Shown here one piece after another: positions 29,852-39,252 of a DNA stretch of 46,529 nucleotides. The position numbers were made by a program, and so were the translations under genes. Under the pieces are notes generated by a model that searched no databases, was not told where the DNA came from, and saw only the letters and a program-made list of their open reading frames with translations. The stretch lies in assembly GCA_023091735.1 (NCBI GenBank), contig JALKBU010000347.1:1-46529 (forward strand). Reading direction: 5' to 3'. Each line of letters opens with the position of its first letter. Within the stretch, counting starts at the first letter, position 1. The DNA is from Trichomonas tenax. Its lineage: Eukaryota > Parabasalia > Trichomonadida > Trichomonadidae.

Positions 29852-30643
29852 TATTATATCTTTTCTAGATGTGTTACATCTAATGCTGGTGCTTACATTG
29901 ATATAAAAATTAGAAAACTTGAAGATGATTTGAGACAAACAGTGAAATACACAGGAGAGATCTGCAAAGCGATGAACTTGAGCTATTTCAACTATCTTGG
30001 TTTTGGAGATCCCGACAATGTCGTAACTCCAGTTGTTAAAGAGCAATTGAACCATTACGGGCCTGCTACTTCATCTTCTTGCGTCGATGCAGGAACAACA
30101 AAACTACATAGAGAGTTAGAATCTGTAATTTCGAGATTCTTGGGAACAGAAGATGCGATTTCTTATGGAATGGGCTGGGCGAAGAACGCAACAGTTATTC
30201 CTGCTTTCGTAGGTAAAGGAGACCTTGTGATTTCAGACGCATTGAATCATAATTCCATAATCACAGGTGCGAGATCTTCAGGAGCTGCGGTTCGTGTTTT
30301 CAGACACAACAACATGAGGCAGCTCGAGAGCATTGTAAGATCAGCCATCGTTAACAGCTAACCACGAAAGAAAGGACCTTGGGGAAAAATTCTTGTTATT
30401 GCTGAAGGAATTTATTCAATGGAAGGAACATCATGCAATCTCAAAGAGATAGTGGAGTTAAAGAAGAAGTATAAGTTCTTCATTTGGGTCGACGAAGCAC
30501 ATTCGATCGGATGCATGGGAAAAACAGGAAGGGGAATATGTGAACACAAAGGAGTTAATCCAAAGGATATAGACATTCTCATGGGTAAACTCACTAAGTC
30601 ATTTGGCGCTTGTGGAGGATATATCGCTGGATCTAAGAAATTA
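29852..30643 (+). pseudogene. SPTLC2: Serine palmitoyltransferase LCB2-like, left part
   Basis: The PLP-dependent family condenses serine with palmitoyl-CoA, the first step of sphingolipid synthesis. The frame is open from 29852 without an ATG and begins near the equivalent of human residue 150-170, so the N-terminal membrane part is missing. Family landmarks: KYTGEICK, SYFNYLGF, AISYGMGWAKN, ALNHNSIITGARSSGA, VFRHNN, EGIYSMEG, DEAHSIG, and KSFGACGGYIAGSK with the PLP-binding Lys. A TAA stop at 30359-30361 replaces the Gln in the family motif (AIVxxQPR to AIVNS-stop-PR), and the frame resumes unchanged after it. The frame is then interrupted at the TA of 30642-30643 by a mobile element. Three lesions make it a pseudogene. 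Confidence 0.9.
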
Positions 30644-30665
30644 GACCCTTGTGCATATGAAATTT

Positions 30666-30764
30666 ATATGCATATAGGTTTCCATGTGCATATATAAAAT
30701 TCATATGCACATGTATAAGTTAAATGCATATGTTAAATTCATATGCATATAAGGCACATAATTG
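30666..30764. repeat. Left subterminal inverted-repeat block
   Basis: After the 15-bp outer tip comes a block rich in ATGCATAT units (ATATGCATATAGG, AAATGCATATG, TCATATGCATATAAGG). It matches the right block at 33481-33560 in inverse orientation, ending CACATAATTG. The left copy carries a small insertion containing a partial duplicate of the unit. These repeats are plausible transposase-binding sites. Confidence 0.75.
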
Positions 30765-31325
30765 CATATTGCGTTGTTTTATGCATATACTTGTTCTATG
30801 TGCTATTTGTAAATCCAGTAATAGGTATTTCTCATATTAAAAAATAGATGATATTTCATATTTAATGGCTATGGCTTTCAGGTTTTCAAGAGCAAAAGAA
30901 AAGAGGAAAAAAAAAAAATTCTAGCTTAAAAAATGGTATATTCGCAGAATTAAATGATACTTTTATGTAGTACTACAATAATTAATTACAATAATGATAT
31001 TTAGTATTTATTTAATTACAATAAAAACACTTTGATATAAATAATAAAAGAAGTGAAATGACATCCTACAGTTACAAATCGGTATTAATTTAAATTTAAT
31101 TGAATATATGATTGATGAGATATGTGTAATTTGATGGCATAAATGAAATTATTTGCTGATATAATTTGTGACCCTCTTAACCTTATTTTTATAAATCCCG
31201 CTCGGATCAATAAAAATCTTCATATCTTTGAATTGATTTATACTAATACTTTCAAACAATGATATAGTCAACAGCAACCTAGAACTGAATATTAATATTC
31301 ATTTAGTTAGACGTGATTCCCATTA

Positions 31326-31843
31326 CCAGCATTCCTGGATATTCCGAAAAATTTCAATTCTTTTTTAAATAAATGCCAAAAATTCTGCTGTTTCTCAAGT
31401 ATGCGGGATCACTCCAATATGGAACAACCCCACATGCTTGAGCAGCAACAGAATTTTTGGCATCAACGCTCTAGTGATATTCTGAGAGGTGTTTTTGGCT
31501 GAAATCACAGTGCTGCTCCATCATACAGGGTTGATACATGATGGACCTCCCATATGATGGAGCAGCACTGTGATTTCAGCTAAAAAGAACAATAAAAGTG
31601 CAGGTAATTTGAGATTCTGGACTTTTTCAAAATATCCAGGAATGCTAGTGTTAGATCCACTACCCATCAATAGGCATTCATTCTAGCACCAGTATTCCTG
31701 GATATTTTGAAATAGTCCAGAATCATCTAAAATTAACTCTTTTTTAAGTAAATACAAAAAACTCTGCTGCTGCACAAGCATCTGGGATCATTCCAATATG
31801 GAACAACCCACATGCTTGAGCAGCAGCAGAGTTTTTGGCATCA
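31326..31843. repeat. Array of three long hairpins with duplicated flanks
   Basis: Hairpin 1: arms 31374-31403 and 31433-31462 (30 bp, few mismatches). Hairpin 2: arms 31495-31524 and 31554-31583 (29 of 30 paired, extending inward). Hairpin 3: arms 31755-31781 and 31812-31838 (25 of 27). Hairpins 1 and 3 are homologous, and each follows a copy of CCAG(C/T)ATTCCTGGATATT (31326 and 31690); an inverted copy of this lies at about 31632-31649. The unit has the look of a nested foldback element that duplicated. The stems are long enough to form small-RNA-like precursors if transcribed. Confidence 0.75.
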
Positions 31844-32024
31844 ACATGTTCCTTTCATTTTTTTGATATTTTTATATTTTTATATACCGAATTACATGGG
31901 AGTCTATTTCAAGCACCACAGTATTTAATTAAAAGGAACATTTGATTTAGTATGATTGCTTCATTTTTCCACAAAATGAATATTTTTTTGTTTAGGCATT
32001 CAAAATTAATATTCATCTCATTAG

Positions 32025-33288
32025 ATGATGCAAGTAGAATATAAGGAAATAGATAGCAAAACTCCAAATACAGTTATAAACTCGCGCATACAATTCATAA
32101 TAGATGCTATACATCGATTACATCAAGAAGAATTATATGATGTGGAAATCACTGATTATTTCAATTCTCTAAATGAAATAATTCCAAAAATTGAAAATGC
32201 ACACCTACAGGAATTAGATCTGAAAGAGCTTTGCAGCGATTTGTTTTCCAAACTTTATATTAAAAGATTGCAATATCAAAGCACGTTGCATGCAATTTCA
32301 TTGGTTATATGCAAGCTAATTTCGATTTCAGATTTGAATACAGTCTATTTTCATGAGTTAGATATCATAACTCCTGCAATTGAATTATTTAGTTCATCTG
32401 AAGACGAATTGAAATATGCAGGTTTGCAAATATTCCTAGCATTTTCAAATACTTTTTATTTTAATGTTAATGTATTCATTGAAATTATCCAGCAACAATT
32501 AGCAAATGTTTACTCAAATGAAGTGCATTTATCTATTTTAATTCAAATTTTTAGTAATTTGATTACACAAAAGTTTAATGAAAACATGCGGTGCCTGTAT
32601 CATAATGTGTTACATGCAAGTATTGAGCTAGTATTACCAAACTTAAGTGCATTTTCTCGTCTTCTAAATCTTTTATTGGAGCATTTCTCGCAATATTCGT
32701 CATGCTCAAGGTCAGAACTACATTATTTCATGGAGCACTTAACCATCAATCAGATTCATGAATTGTTTTGTTATGCTGAAAATGAAATAGTTGAGCATTT
32801 CATGCATACTTTAAATGCCGAACCACATAATGCAAATATTTTACGCTTTGTAACATCCGAAGAAGGTATTTATTCTATCTACAAAGCAATAAGAAATCGA
32901 TTCTCGTATAATTTGAAGCTTGAATTTTTGCATTTGATGAAACGTTTTTTACATCAGCTAGATGATATTTCAGGTCGTAAAAATAATAATAATGACAATA
33001 TTCATGAATTATTTTGACAATTTTGAAAACGAAGAAGATGAACCAGTATTGCTTTTAGTTGATACAATGCTCGTTCTATGCTCATTGCCATCAGCTCAGC
33101 TTTTAGCAAGGGTATTGATTGAAGAAAATATCGAAATATTTCATCAAATGATTAATAATAATAGTGAAAATGATGAAATTTGTGAAACAATCGAAATACT
33201 AATGGATACACTAATTTTTTTCAGATGTATATATTTGAAGTCATTTTTGAACGAATCAACATTAAAGAGTATTATTATTCTGACTTAG
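32025..33288 (+). pseudogene. Helical-repeat cargo ORF with a single frameshift
   Basis: The first frame runs from the ATG at 32025 to a stop at 33015-33017 (330 codons). A second frame in the +1 phase continues from inside the overlap to 33288. Reading through with one T fewer near the TTTT at 33012-33015 makes one smooth protein of about 420 residues: IHELF followed by DNFENEEDEP. It is all-helical, Leu/Ile/Phe-rich and resembles ARM/HEAT-like trichomonad hypothetical proteins. I see no DDE/DDD triad, integrase, helicase or zinc finger. TTCATCTCATTAG before the ATG gives it its own initiator-like site. It is probably a host-type gene carried by the element, now damaged or subject to a sequencing indel. 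Confidence 0.6.
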
Positions 33289-33480
33289 AAATTTCCTCAT
33301 GAAATGCAAAATATTTTTTTTTTGCCAACTTAGATATTTTTGCTAAAACTTTAAAAAAATTAATTTTATTAGTTCTTTGTTTAACATCATTGTAGCAATT
33401 ATAATCATGATTATGCAAAAAAGTACATTCTTCCATAATTGTGTTCTGATTTATGCTATGTGAAAATGGAATTTGATGTG

Positions 33481-33622
33481 CAATTATGTGCCTTATATGC
33501 ATATGAATTTAACATATGCATTTAACTTATACATATGCATATGGAAACCTATATGCATATGGAGGCCGGAAATACATATAGGTCACCTAGTTGCAAACCA
33601 AAAAATTATATACACAAGGGTC
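33481..33622. repeat. Right compound terminal repeat
   Basis: The inner block (33481-33560) mirrors the left subterminal block. About 45 bp of unrelated sequence (33561-33607) then separates it from the outer tip, which mirrors the left tip. The asymmetry shows that inner and outer modules can be spaced differently at the two ends. Confidence 0.75.
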
Positions 33623-33624
33623 TA

Positions 33625-34059
33625 TTAATTAATTATCTTAGATTACAATCATTCGCAAACATTTACGCAGACTCAATGGTGATCCCTTTTGTCCAGCAAT
33701 CGATGGTGGTCCTTAAGTGTTTAATGGGCGCTGAAGAAGGAGCTCAATTGATCAAAAAACTTCATGAGAATGCTGAATGGTTCAGAGAGGAACTTATTAA
33801 GCGTAAATTCAAAGTTTTAAGAAAATACAGTTCACCAATCATTCCAGTTATCATTTCTCCATATTCGTATCTCTTCCATATCTCTCACGAGACACTCAAG
33901 AGAAAGTTGGCATTAGCAATTTGTGTGTTTCCAGGTTGCGAACTTTTAGTAGGAAGAGTACGCTTCTGCATCAACTCAATGCACTCCAGAGAGGAATTAC
34001 AATATGCTCTGGATGTTTTGGAAGAGTGTGTGAAGGGGCTTCCAGTTAAATACGGATAA
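33625..34059 (+). pseudogene. SPTLC2: Serine palmitoyltransferase LCB2-like, right part
   Basis: Continues the SPT frame exactly after the element: LINYLRLQSFANIYADSM corresponds to the family LIDYLRxHSxxxVYATSx. It is followed by PFVQQSMVVLKCLMG, the ENxxWFREELIKR helix, PIIPVII, a strand with FPGCELLVGRVRFCINSMHS (family FPATPIxxxRxRFCLSAxHT) and the C-terminal KYG. No further stop occurs, and the natural C-terminus is present. It is silent as a gene because its 5' half is broken. Confidence 0.88.
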
Positions 34060-34355
34060 ATATATAATGTTTCTGCAATCACATTTCAAACTTCAAACAT
34101 TTTGGTGATTAATCTAAATGGGATCTCTGATGTAACATTGTAGAAAGTACTTTTGAGAATCATATTTTTAGAGAATTTTCGTGTGTGATTAAGTATATCT
34201 AAAGATATTCCAAAAAACTTGAATATAGCAATTATGACGACTAAATCATAAATTATGACTTGTAAAATGATAAAATTGACACGTAAAATCAAAAAATTGA
34301 GGGTGCTTCGATTATGTAAACTTCATGAAAAAACGGTTTGGTCGGCCTTTCGTTT
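34060..34355. other. Spacer and eS12 promoter region
   Basis: About 300 bp between the SPT remnant and eS12. Apart from the two motif copies listed next, no feature was seen. Confidence 0.5.
34256..34288. promoter_or_regulatory. Two TGAC(T/A)(T/C)GTAAAA motifs upstream of eS12
   Basis: TGACTTGTAAAA (34256-34267) and TGACACGTAAAA (34277-34288) sit 68-100 bp before the start codon. They are inverse-orientation versions of the TTTACATGTCA motif. Confidence 0.55.
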
Positions 34356-34739
34356 ATGGCTGAGGAAGGAGCTACAAACAACCAAGTTATTGAGCAGGGT
34401 CTCCACCAGATCAACCTCTCTGGCAACGTCGCCAAGGGTGTCAAGTGCACAATCAAGGCTATCCTTAAGGGCAAGGCTCTCCTTGTCCTTCTTGCTGATG
34501 ACTGCGAGAACAAGGACTACAAGAACCTCGTCACAGGCCTTTGCAAGAAGCACAACGTCAAGCTTCAGTCTGTTGCCCAGAAGGAACTTCTCGGCCGCGC
34601 CCTCGGCCTTACACACTTCAAGGCTGACGGCTCAGTCCGCCGCCAGATGAACTGCGGTGCTTGCGCCATCGTTAACTACGGCAAGGTTGAGACAGAGGAG
34701 CTCAACGCTTTCCGCGCTGCTTTCGATCCAGCTCAGTAA
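34356..34739 (+). CDS. RPS12: 40S ribosomal protein eS12
   Basis: 127 residues from ATG (MAEEGATNNQ); the open frame extends upstream only via a TTG. eS12 is a small-subunit protein of the beak region. Matches to the family: the N-terminal MAEEG, LVLLADDCENKDYKNLVTGL, CKKHNVKLQSV, ELLGRALGL, and SVRRQMNCGACAIVNYG near the end. Length agrees with 130-145 residues elsewhere. Codons are strongly biased to C/G third positions, in sharp contrast to neighbours, as expected for a ribosomal protein. The stop overlaps TAAAT, in line with the trichomonad habit of a TAAA polyadenylation signal at the stop. Confidence 0.92.
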   Translation: MAEEGATNNQVIEQGLHQINLSGNVAKGVKCTIKAILKGKALLVLLADDCENKDYKNLVTGLCKKHNVKLQSVAQKELLGRALGLTHFKADGSVRRQMNCGACAIVNYGKVETEELNAFRAAFDPAQ

Positions 34740-35016
34740 ATCATTGATATATATATTATATTACGAAATCATCCATTTTTCTTCAATCATAACATCTTCA
34801 ACAGAATATTTTTAATATATTTATTCAAATAACAAATATCATTTCTCATCAGTTGTCAAAACACTTCTATTTATTTGTGCAAAGTGTTTTATATCGTTGA
34901 TTAATCATTTGCATATCTTACTACTAAAATAATTTATTATGAATAAAATATCAATGGAGGAAACAGAATTTGGATTATTTTAATATACACACATTGGACA
35001 AGATTAACCAAAAGAA

Positions 35017-36243
35017 TTAATCTGGCAAGTGGATTGAATTCAAATACCTAATTAACTCTGGATTGAGTTTGATTGCTTCATCATATAAGTCACTCAAGTT
35101 CTTTCCATTTGTTGGAACAGCAGCATAATGTTCAACATCTAAAACATTCATGCAGAGTGAGAATTCTTTGACATTTGACATGATAACATCCTTAAGACGA
35201 GGTTCACGCACAAACATATCATGTGCTTCAATAGCAGAAGCTCTGAATGTTGGCGTTGTTGATCCACATCTAAGAAGATTCAATTCGCTATCATAGACGA
35301 TTGTATTTGCTGGATTTGTCGCGCGCTGAAGGTCTGTCTGTATTGATGAAATTTGCGGAGCGGCTCTTTTCAGATTTGTTGAGATTTTAGTGATTAAAGC
35401 ATCATCGATATCTGGTGATGCGAGAACACTCAATGTAATTCTATCTTCCTTGAATCTCAAAAGTGTAGATTCGATGATTTCGCCCTTAGGAATCTTTGCT
35501 GTGCTTCCTTTATAGTCAATAAGTGATAATCGATCTTCTTTCGTGAGATAAACTTGAGCTCTGTTATCAGACCCAACTGCGAAATCGAATAAACTTATAA
35601 TATCCAAAGAGCTGTGAGAAACAAGCAGCAAATTATCGCTGAAGCATGCACAGCCCCAAATTCTTGGATCCATTCTCATAACGAGGAGCTCCAAGAAAGT
35701 AGCAGCGACAGATGATCTTTGCCACTCAGCATTTGGAAGATTCGTGAATGAGAACGGAAGAGGATTTGGCAAGTCTTCTGGGAGCTCAATACTCAGAATT
35801 TGGTCTCCCTTAGTTTTGAGGTATTCAGTGAGTGTTAGTATTTGATTAATTCCTGCACCGAGAGCGAAGAAAATCCCTTTTTTGATGTGATCGAGCGCAA
35901 CAGAAATAGATATATCACTGTACGCTGATGGAGCGCGAAGAACAAAGAAAATGAGAGTTTGATCTTCGAGCTGCTGTGTTTGAATTGCGAGTTTTGAATT
36001 TGACCAACAGATGAAATCTAAGGACTTTCCGTTCAACGACAAGTTCGAAAATGTGTAGAGAGCGATTAAAACGCCGAGTAAGTGTTCCATTTGTCTATCA
36101 GATATCGAATTTGGGTATTTGTAGATTAATTGCTCGATAATTTTCCCTGCATCTTCGACACCTTCCTCTCCACGCTTGAATGGATTGTGCTGGAAGACGC
36201 AAAAACAAGTGTGTTTTGAATCAGCAGGGTTTTCGTTCTCCAT
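35017..36243 (-). CDS. CCZ1/HPS4-like longin protein
   Basis: 408 residues from the ATG at 36243 (MENENPADS); the longer frame starts at a non-ATG. The N-terminal 110 residues (CVFQHNPFKRGEEGVEDAGK, YKYPNSISDRQ, HLLGVLIALYTFSNL, LEDQTLIFFVLRAP) follow the longin-1 pattern of CCZ1/HPS4: a strand, a KIxxxYP block, a helix with GxxxALxxF, and hydrophobic strands. Those proteins pair with Mon1 or HPS1 to activate Rab7 or Rab32/38 on endosomes. The rest has mixed alpha/beta character and could hold the second longin-like domain. No membrane segment. The assignment is by pattern only. Confidence 0.45.
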   Translation of the reverse strand: MENENPADSKHTCFCVFQHNPFKRGEEGVEDAGKIIEQLIYKYPNSISDRQMEHLLGVLIALYTFSNLSLNGKSLDFICWSNSKLAIQTQQLEDQTLIFFVLRAPSAYSDISISVALDHIKKGIFFALGAGINQILTLTEYLKTKGDQILSIELPEDLPNPLPFSFTNLPNAEWQRSSVAATFLELLVMRMDPRIWGCACFSDNLLLVSHSSLDIISLFDFAVGSDNRAQVYLTKEDRLSLIDYKGSTAKIPKGEIIESTLLRFKEDRITLSVLASPDIDDALITKISTNLKRAAPQISSIQTDLQRATNPANTIVYDSELNLLRCGSTTPTFRASAIEAHDMFVREPRLKDVIMSNVKEFSLCMNVLDVEHYAAVPTNGKNLSDLYDEAIKLNPELIRYLNSIHLPD

Positions 36244-36664
36244 TCTAAAATAATCGTAAAGCACTCAATTTTATATTTATGATGAAAATCTAAATATAGA
36301 TTATATACATTCGTAATTTCACTTTTTGAAATATAACCAAAGCAAAATATTGAACTTTTATGTTTCATTTTTGACATCCTGACACTTTACAATTAATTTT
36401 TTGACGCAAAAAATCACATTCACTTCAAAGTCATTTATCTCAACGAGTAATTATGATTTCACAATTTTCTCTCCTGCATAAGCACTAGCAAATGATAATC
36501 TATTTATATTTTCAGTAACATATTCTCATAACTTTCTTGAGATGTGAAAAAATGAAGTTTCTCCTGATTTATGATTTTCCAACACAAAGATACTATTTGA
36601 GTTTCATTTGGTATTAAAAATAGATTGCACATTTTTATAAAAGATACTATTAAATAAATAAAGA
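36244..36664. other. AT-rich spacer
   Basis: About 420 bp between two minus-strand genes. No ORF, RNA or repeat seen. Confidence 0.5.
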
Positions 36665-38455
36665 TTACTGAAGTTGGAATTTGACGAGATCTGAGTAGAT
36701 TCCATTCTGCTTGAGGAGGCCTTCGTGCGTGCCTTCTTCAACGATCTTTCCGCTCTGGAAGACCAAGATTCTGTCGGCGTTCTTAACTGTGGCAAGTCTG
36801 TGAGCGACGACAATAGCTGTCTTGCCCTTTCTGACCTTCTCGAGAGACTTCTGGACGAGTTGTTCAGATTCTGTATCGAGGGCAGCTGTAGCTTCATCGA
36901 GCAACAAGATTGGAGCATTAGCAAGGATGGCCCTTGAGATGCAAATACGCTGCTTCTGGCCACCAGATAGAGATGTCTGCTGAACTTCTGTCTTGTAGTT
37001 AGTTTCCATTGTCATGATGAAGTCGTGAGCGTTACCAACCTTAGCAGCATCAGCAACTTCTTCATCTGTGGCAGCTGGCTTTGAGTATCTGATGTTATCT
37101 GCAATAGACATTGAGAAGAGAACTGGCGTCTGTGGAACTATTGCGATCTGGGATCTTAAGAATGTCTGAGAAAGCTCAGCGATGTTCTTGCCATCGAGTA
37201 AGATTTGACCCTCTGAGACTTCATAGAATCTCTGGAGAAGTTGTAAAGTTGTTGTCTTACCGCAGCCGGACTCACCAACTAAGGCGACTGTCTCACCTGG
37301 CTGGATAACGAATGAGAGATCCTTTACAGCGTACTCAGTTCTTGTGGAATAGTGGAAGCCGACATTCTTGAACTCAATCATGCCCTTAACTTCGGACATT
37401 GTATCACCCTTCTTTCTGTCGATATCTGGGACCTTGTTGATGATCTCTAAGACCTTTCTGGATGAGATGTTTGCCTTTCTGAAGTCATCAATGGATGAGA
37501 AAACTTGTGTGAAGCCCATTGTTGCAAACATGAGGGACATCATGAGAACCATAGCATCACCTGCTTCGATGCCATACTCTGGTTTCTTGATGATAAAGTA
37601 TGATGTGAAGTAAAGAACGGCGGCAATCATGGCATTAGCGAAGAATGAAATGACGCCATCCTTAACACCGTGTGCAATTGATGTCGTTGTATAGACATCA
37701 TCTACACCATCGAGAGATGAAGCGTACGCTTCATATTCACGCATTTCTCCGTCGAATGCTTTAACAGTTCTGAATTGTGTGATAACTTCTTCAGCTTTTG
37801 ATGCAGCTGATGTTGATCTTTCGTTATATTTGAACCAGAGCTTGCCAACGTACTTTTCACCGAGCCAAAATGTCAACAAAACAATTGGAATGGCGACTAA
37901 GCAGATAAGTGAAATTCTCCATGAGCGAATGAAAGAGATGACGACACCACCTATGGCTTGGACACCGTTTTGGATGACTTGAAGGAACTTATCGATATAT
38001 GTTTCTCTGATCAAAGTAACATCCTCAGAAAGTCTCGAAATAAGGACACCAGTGGATGACTGATCGAAGTAATCGATTGTCTGGTTGATTAATGATGTAT
38101 AAATCTTTCCACGAACATCGGTCGCAAATTTAGGAACGCAGTATGACTTAAGTGTTTGCGAAATAAGCATGAAGCAGAGCATAGCGATGTTAATATAGGC
38201 CATTTTAAGAATGGTTGGCGTGATTTGTTTGACAATTTCCGTAGTTTGACCGGAAGCACTCGTCGTGAGGTCTCCCATGAAGAAGTTCATCATGAGAGGC
38301 ACCATACCTGCACAAGCCATCAGAATGACCGTAATGGAGAACATTATCTTATTTTGGAAGAACTTGAGCATGAATAACATTTCGAATCCCGTAGTCTTGA
38401 CATCCTGGTCATCCTGGGATCCCATTGTCTTGAACACCTTAAACATCGGCGGCAT
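36665..38455 (-). CDS. ABCB-type half ABC transporter
   Basis: 596 residues: one six-helix transmembrane domain (about 30-330) followed by one nucleotide-binding domain. Evidence in order: intracellular-loop RGKIYTSLINQTIDYFD and a SRLSEDV segment (typical of ABCB/TAP exporters), A-loop Tyr in YSTRTEYAV, Walker A GESGCGKTT near 393, Q-loop IAIVPQTPVLF, signature LSGGQKQR near 493, Walker B ILLLDEATAALD near 517, and H-loop VAHRL near 551. All catalytic residues are present. It must dimerise to function. Substrate is unknown; no mitochondrial presequence, so plasma or internal membrane drug or lipid export is the default guess. The first codons follow a poly-A tract on the mRNA strand. Confidence 0.92.
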   Translation of the reverse strand: MPPMFKVFKTMGSQDDQDVKTTGFEMLFMLKFFQNKIMFSITVILMACAGMVPLMMNFFMGDLTTSASGQTTEIVKQITPTILKMAYINIAMLCFMLISQTLKSYCVPKFATDVRGKIYTSLINQTIDYFDQSSTGVLISRLSEDVTLIRETYIDKFLQVIQNGVQAIGGVVISFIRSWRISLICLVAIPIVLLTFWLGEKYVGKLWFKYNERSTSAASKAEEVITQFRTVKAFDGEMREYEAYASSLDGVDDVYTTTSIAHGVKDGVISFFANAMIAAVLYFTSYFIIKKPEYGIEAGDAMVLMMSLMFATMGFTQVFSSIDDFRKANISSRKVLEIINKVPDIDRKKGDTMSEVKGMIEFKNVGFHYSTRTEYAVKDLSFVIQPGETVALVGESGCGKTTTLQLLQRFYEVSEGQILLDGKNIAELSQTFLRSQIAIVPQTPVLFSMSIADNIRYSKPAATDEEVADAAKVGNAHDFIMTMETNYKTEVQQTSLSGGQKQRICISRAILANAPILLLDEATAALDTESEQLVQKSLEKVRKGKTAIVVAHRLATVKNADRILVFQSGKIVEEGTHEGLLKQNGIYSDLVKFQLQ

Positions 38456-38702
38456 TTTTTTTTGTTAAAAGAGAAAAAATATATTAAAAAGTGTCATGGA
38501 TTTGCGCAAAATTGATCGGTAATTTTGTGAAGTTTACAAAAAAAAATCGTTGTGGTCACAGACTCAAACTGATTTTGTTTTTCTTCATTGATTTTTTTTA
38601 AATAGGAAATGTCCTCTGTTCATTGTTCTCACATAAAATACAATCTCTACTCTCATTTTGATTTACATCGCGTTTTAAATCGGAAAATTGGTGTTGGTTT
38701 GC

Positions 38703-39051
38703 CACGGTGTCTCAGGGCGTCCCTTCTGTAAACCATTCAATTTTGAATGGTTTATGGCATCCCTGAACGATTTTTTTTCAAGACTTCGCGTCTCTAAATG
38801 AACTTCAGCGTCCCCGACGAAAAACCTCAACAAGAAGTGCTTTCTTAAATGATTGTGCTTCGTACAAGTGCTGTTAAGCTTCGCCAACTCTCATCTTTAA
38901 TAGGCGGGGCTGCGCCCCCCGAAAACACATCGAAAATTTTCCGCATTTGTCGTTTATTTGGGGATGCGAAATGTCAAAAAAATTTCGTCGGGGACGCCAT
39001 AAACCATTCAAAATTGAATGGTTTACAGTGGGGACGCCCTGAGACGCCATG
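38703..39051. mobile_element. Small foldback element (MITE-like)
   Basis: About 349 bp with inverted arms of about 65 bp. The left arm has GTCTCAGGGCGTCCC then AACCATTCAA/TTGAATGGTT (a 10-bp-arm palindrome with a 2-base spacer) and TTTATGGC; the right arm mirrors this. An inner pair, GCGTCCCCGACGAA (about 38809-38822) and TTCGTCGGGGACGC, adds another inverted repeat, and a GC hairpin (GGGGCTGCGCCCC) lies near 38907-38919. The element is unusually GC-rich for the window and has no ORF of note. No target-site duplication is visible. It lies about 250 bp upstream of the ABC transporter start. Confidence 0.75.
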
Positions 39052-39252
39052 ACAAAAAGCGTCCGGAAAATTTTCTATGAGATCCAAAAAATGTTTACTA
39101 TTTTTGAATAGAATCCAAAAACTTCAAAGCAAAAATTTCAAAGGTGTTAGACCCTAATTTAATAAAATGATTTAAGTTTTTGGAATCATTAATCATCCAC
39201 TATTAATTCGCTTGAGTGGATTTATCATCAAAAATCGCAAAATTGAGAAGAT

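Larger units (their letters stand above)
30644..33622. mobile_element. 2,979-bp TA-flanked inverted-repeat element inserted in the SPT gene
   Basis: It starts GACCCTTGTGCATAT and ends ATATACACAAGGGTC, which are inverted repeats, and is flanked by TA at 30642-30643 and 33623-33624. This is the pattern of IS630/Tc1/mariner-type insertion. Removing the element and one TA joins codons AAA TTA to TTA ATT AAT TAT in frame, giving GSKKLLINYLR where the family has GGKKELIDYLR, so the boundaries are well supported. It contains no transposase motif. Inside are compound AT-rich ends, a hairpin array, and one helical-protein ORF with a frameshift. It is probably non-autonomous and mobilised in trans. Confidence 0.85.

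Noticed and set aside
32025..33288. Cargo ORF as a transposase
   Set aside because: No spaced Asp/Asp/Glu catalytic pattern, HTH or zinc finger is visible; the composition is that of a helical-repeat protein.
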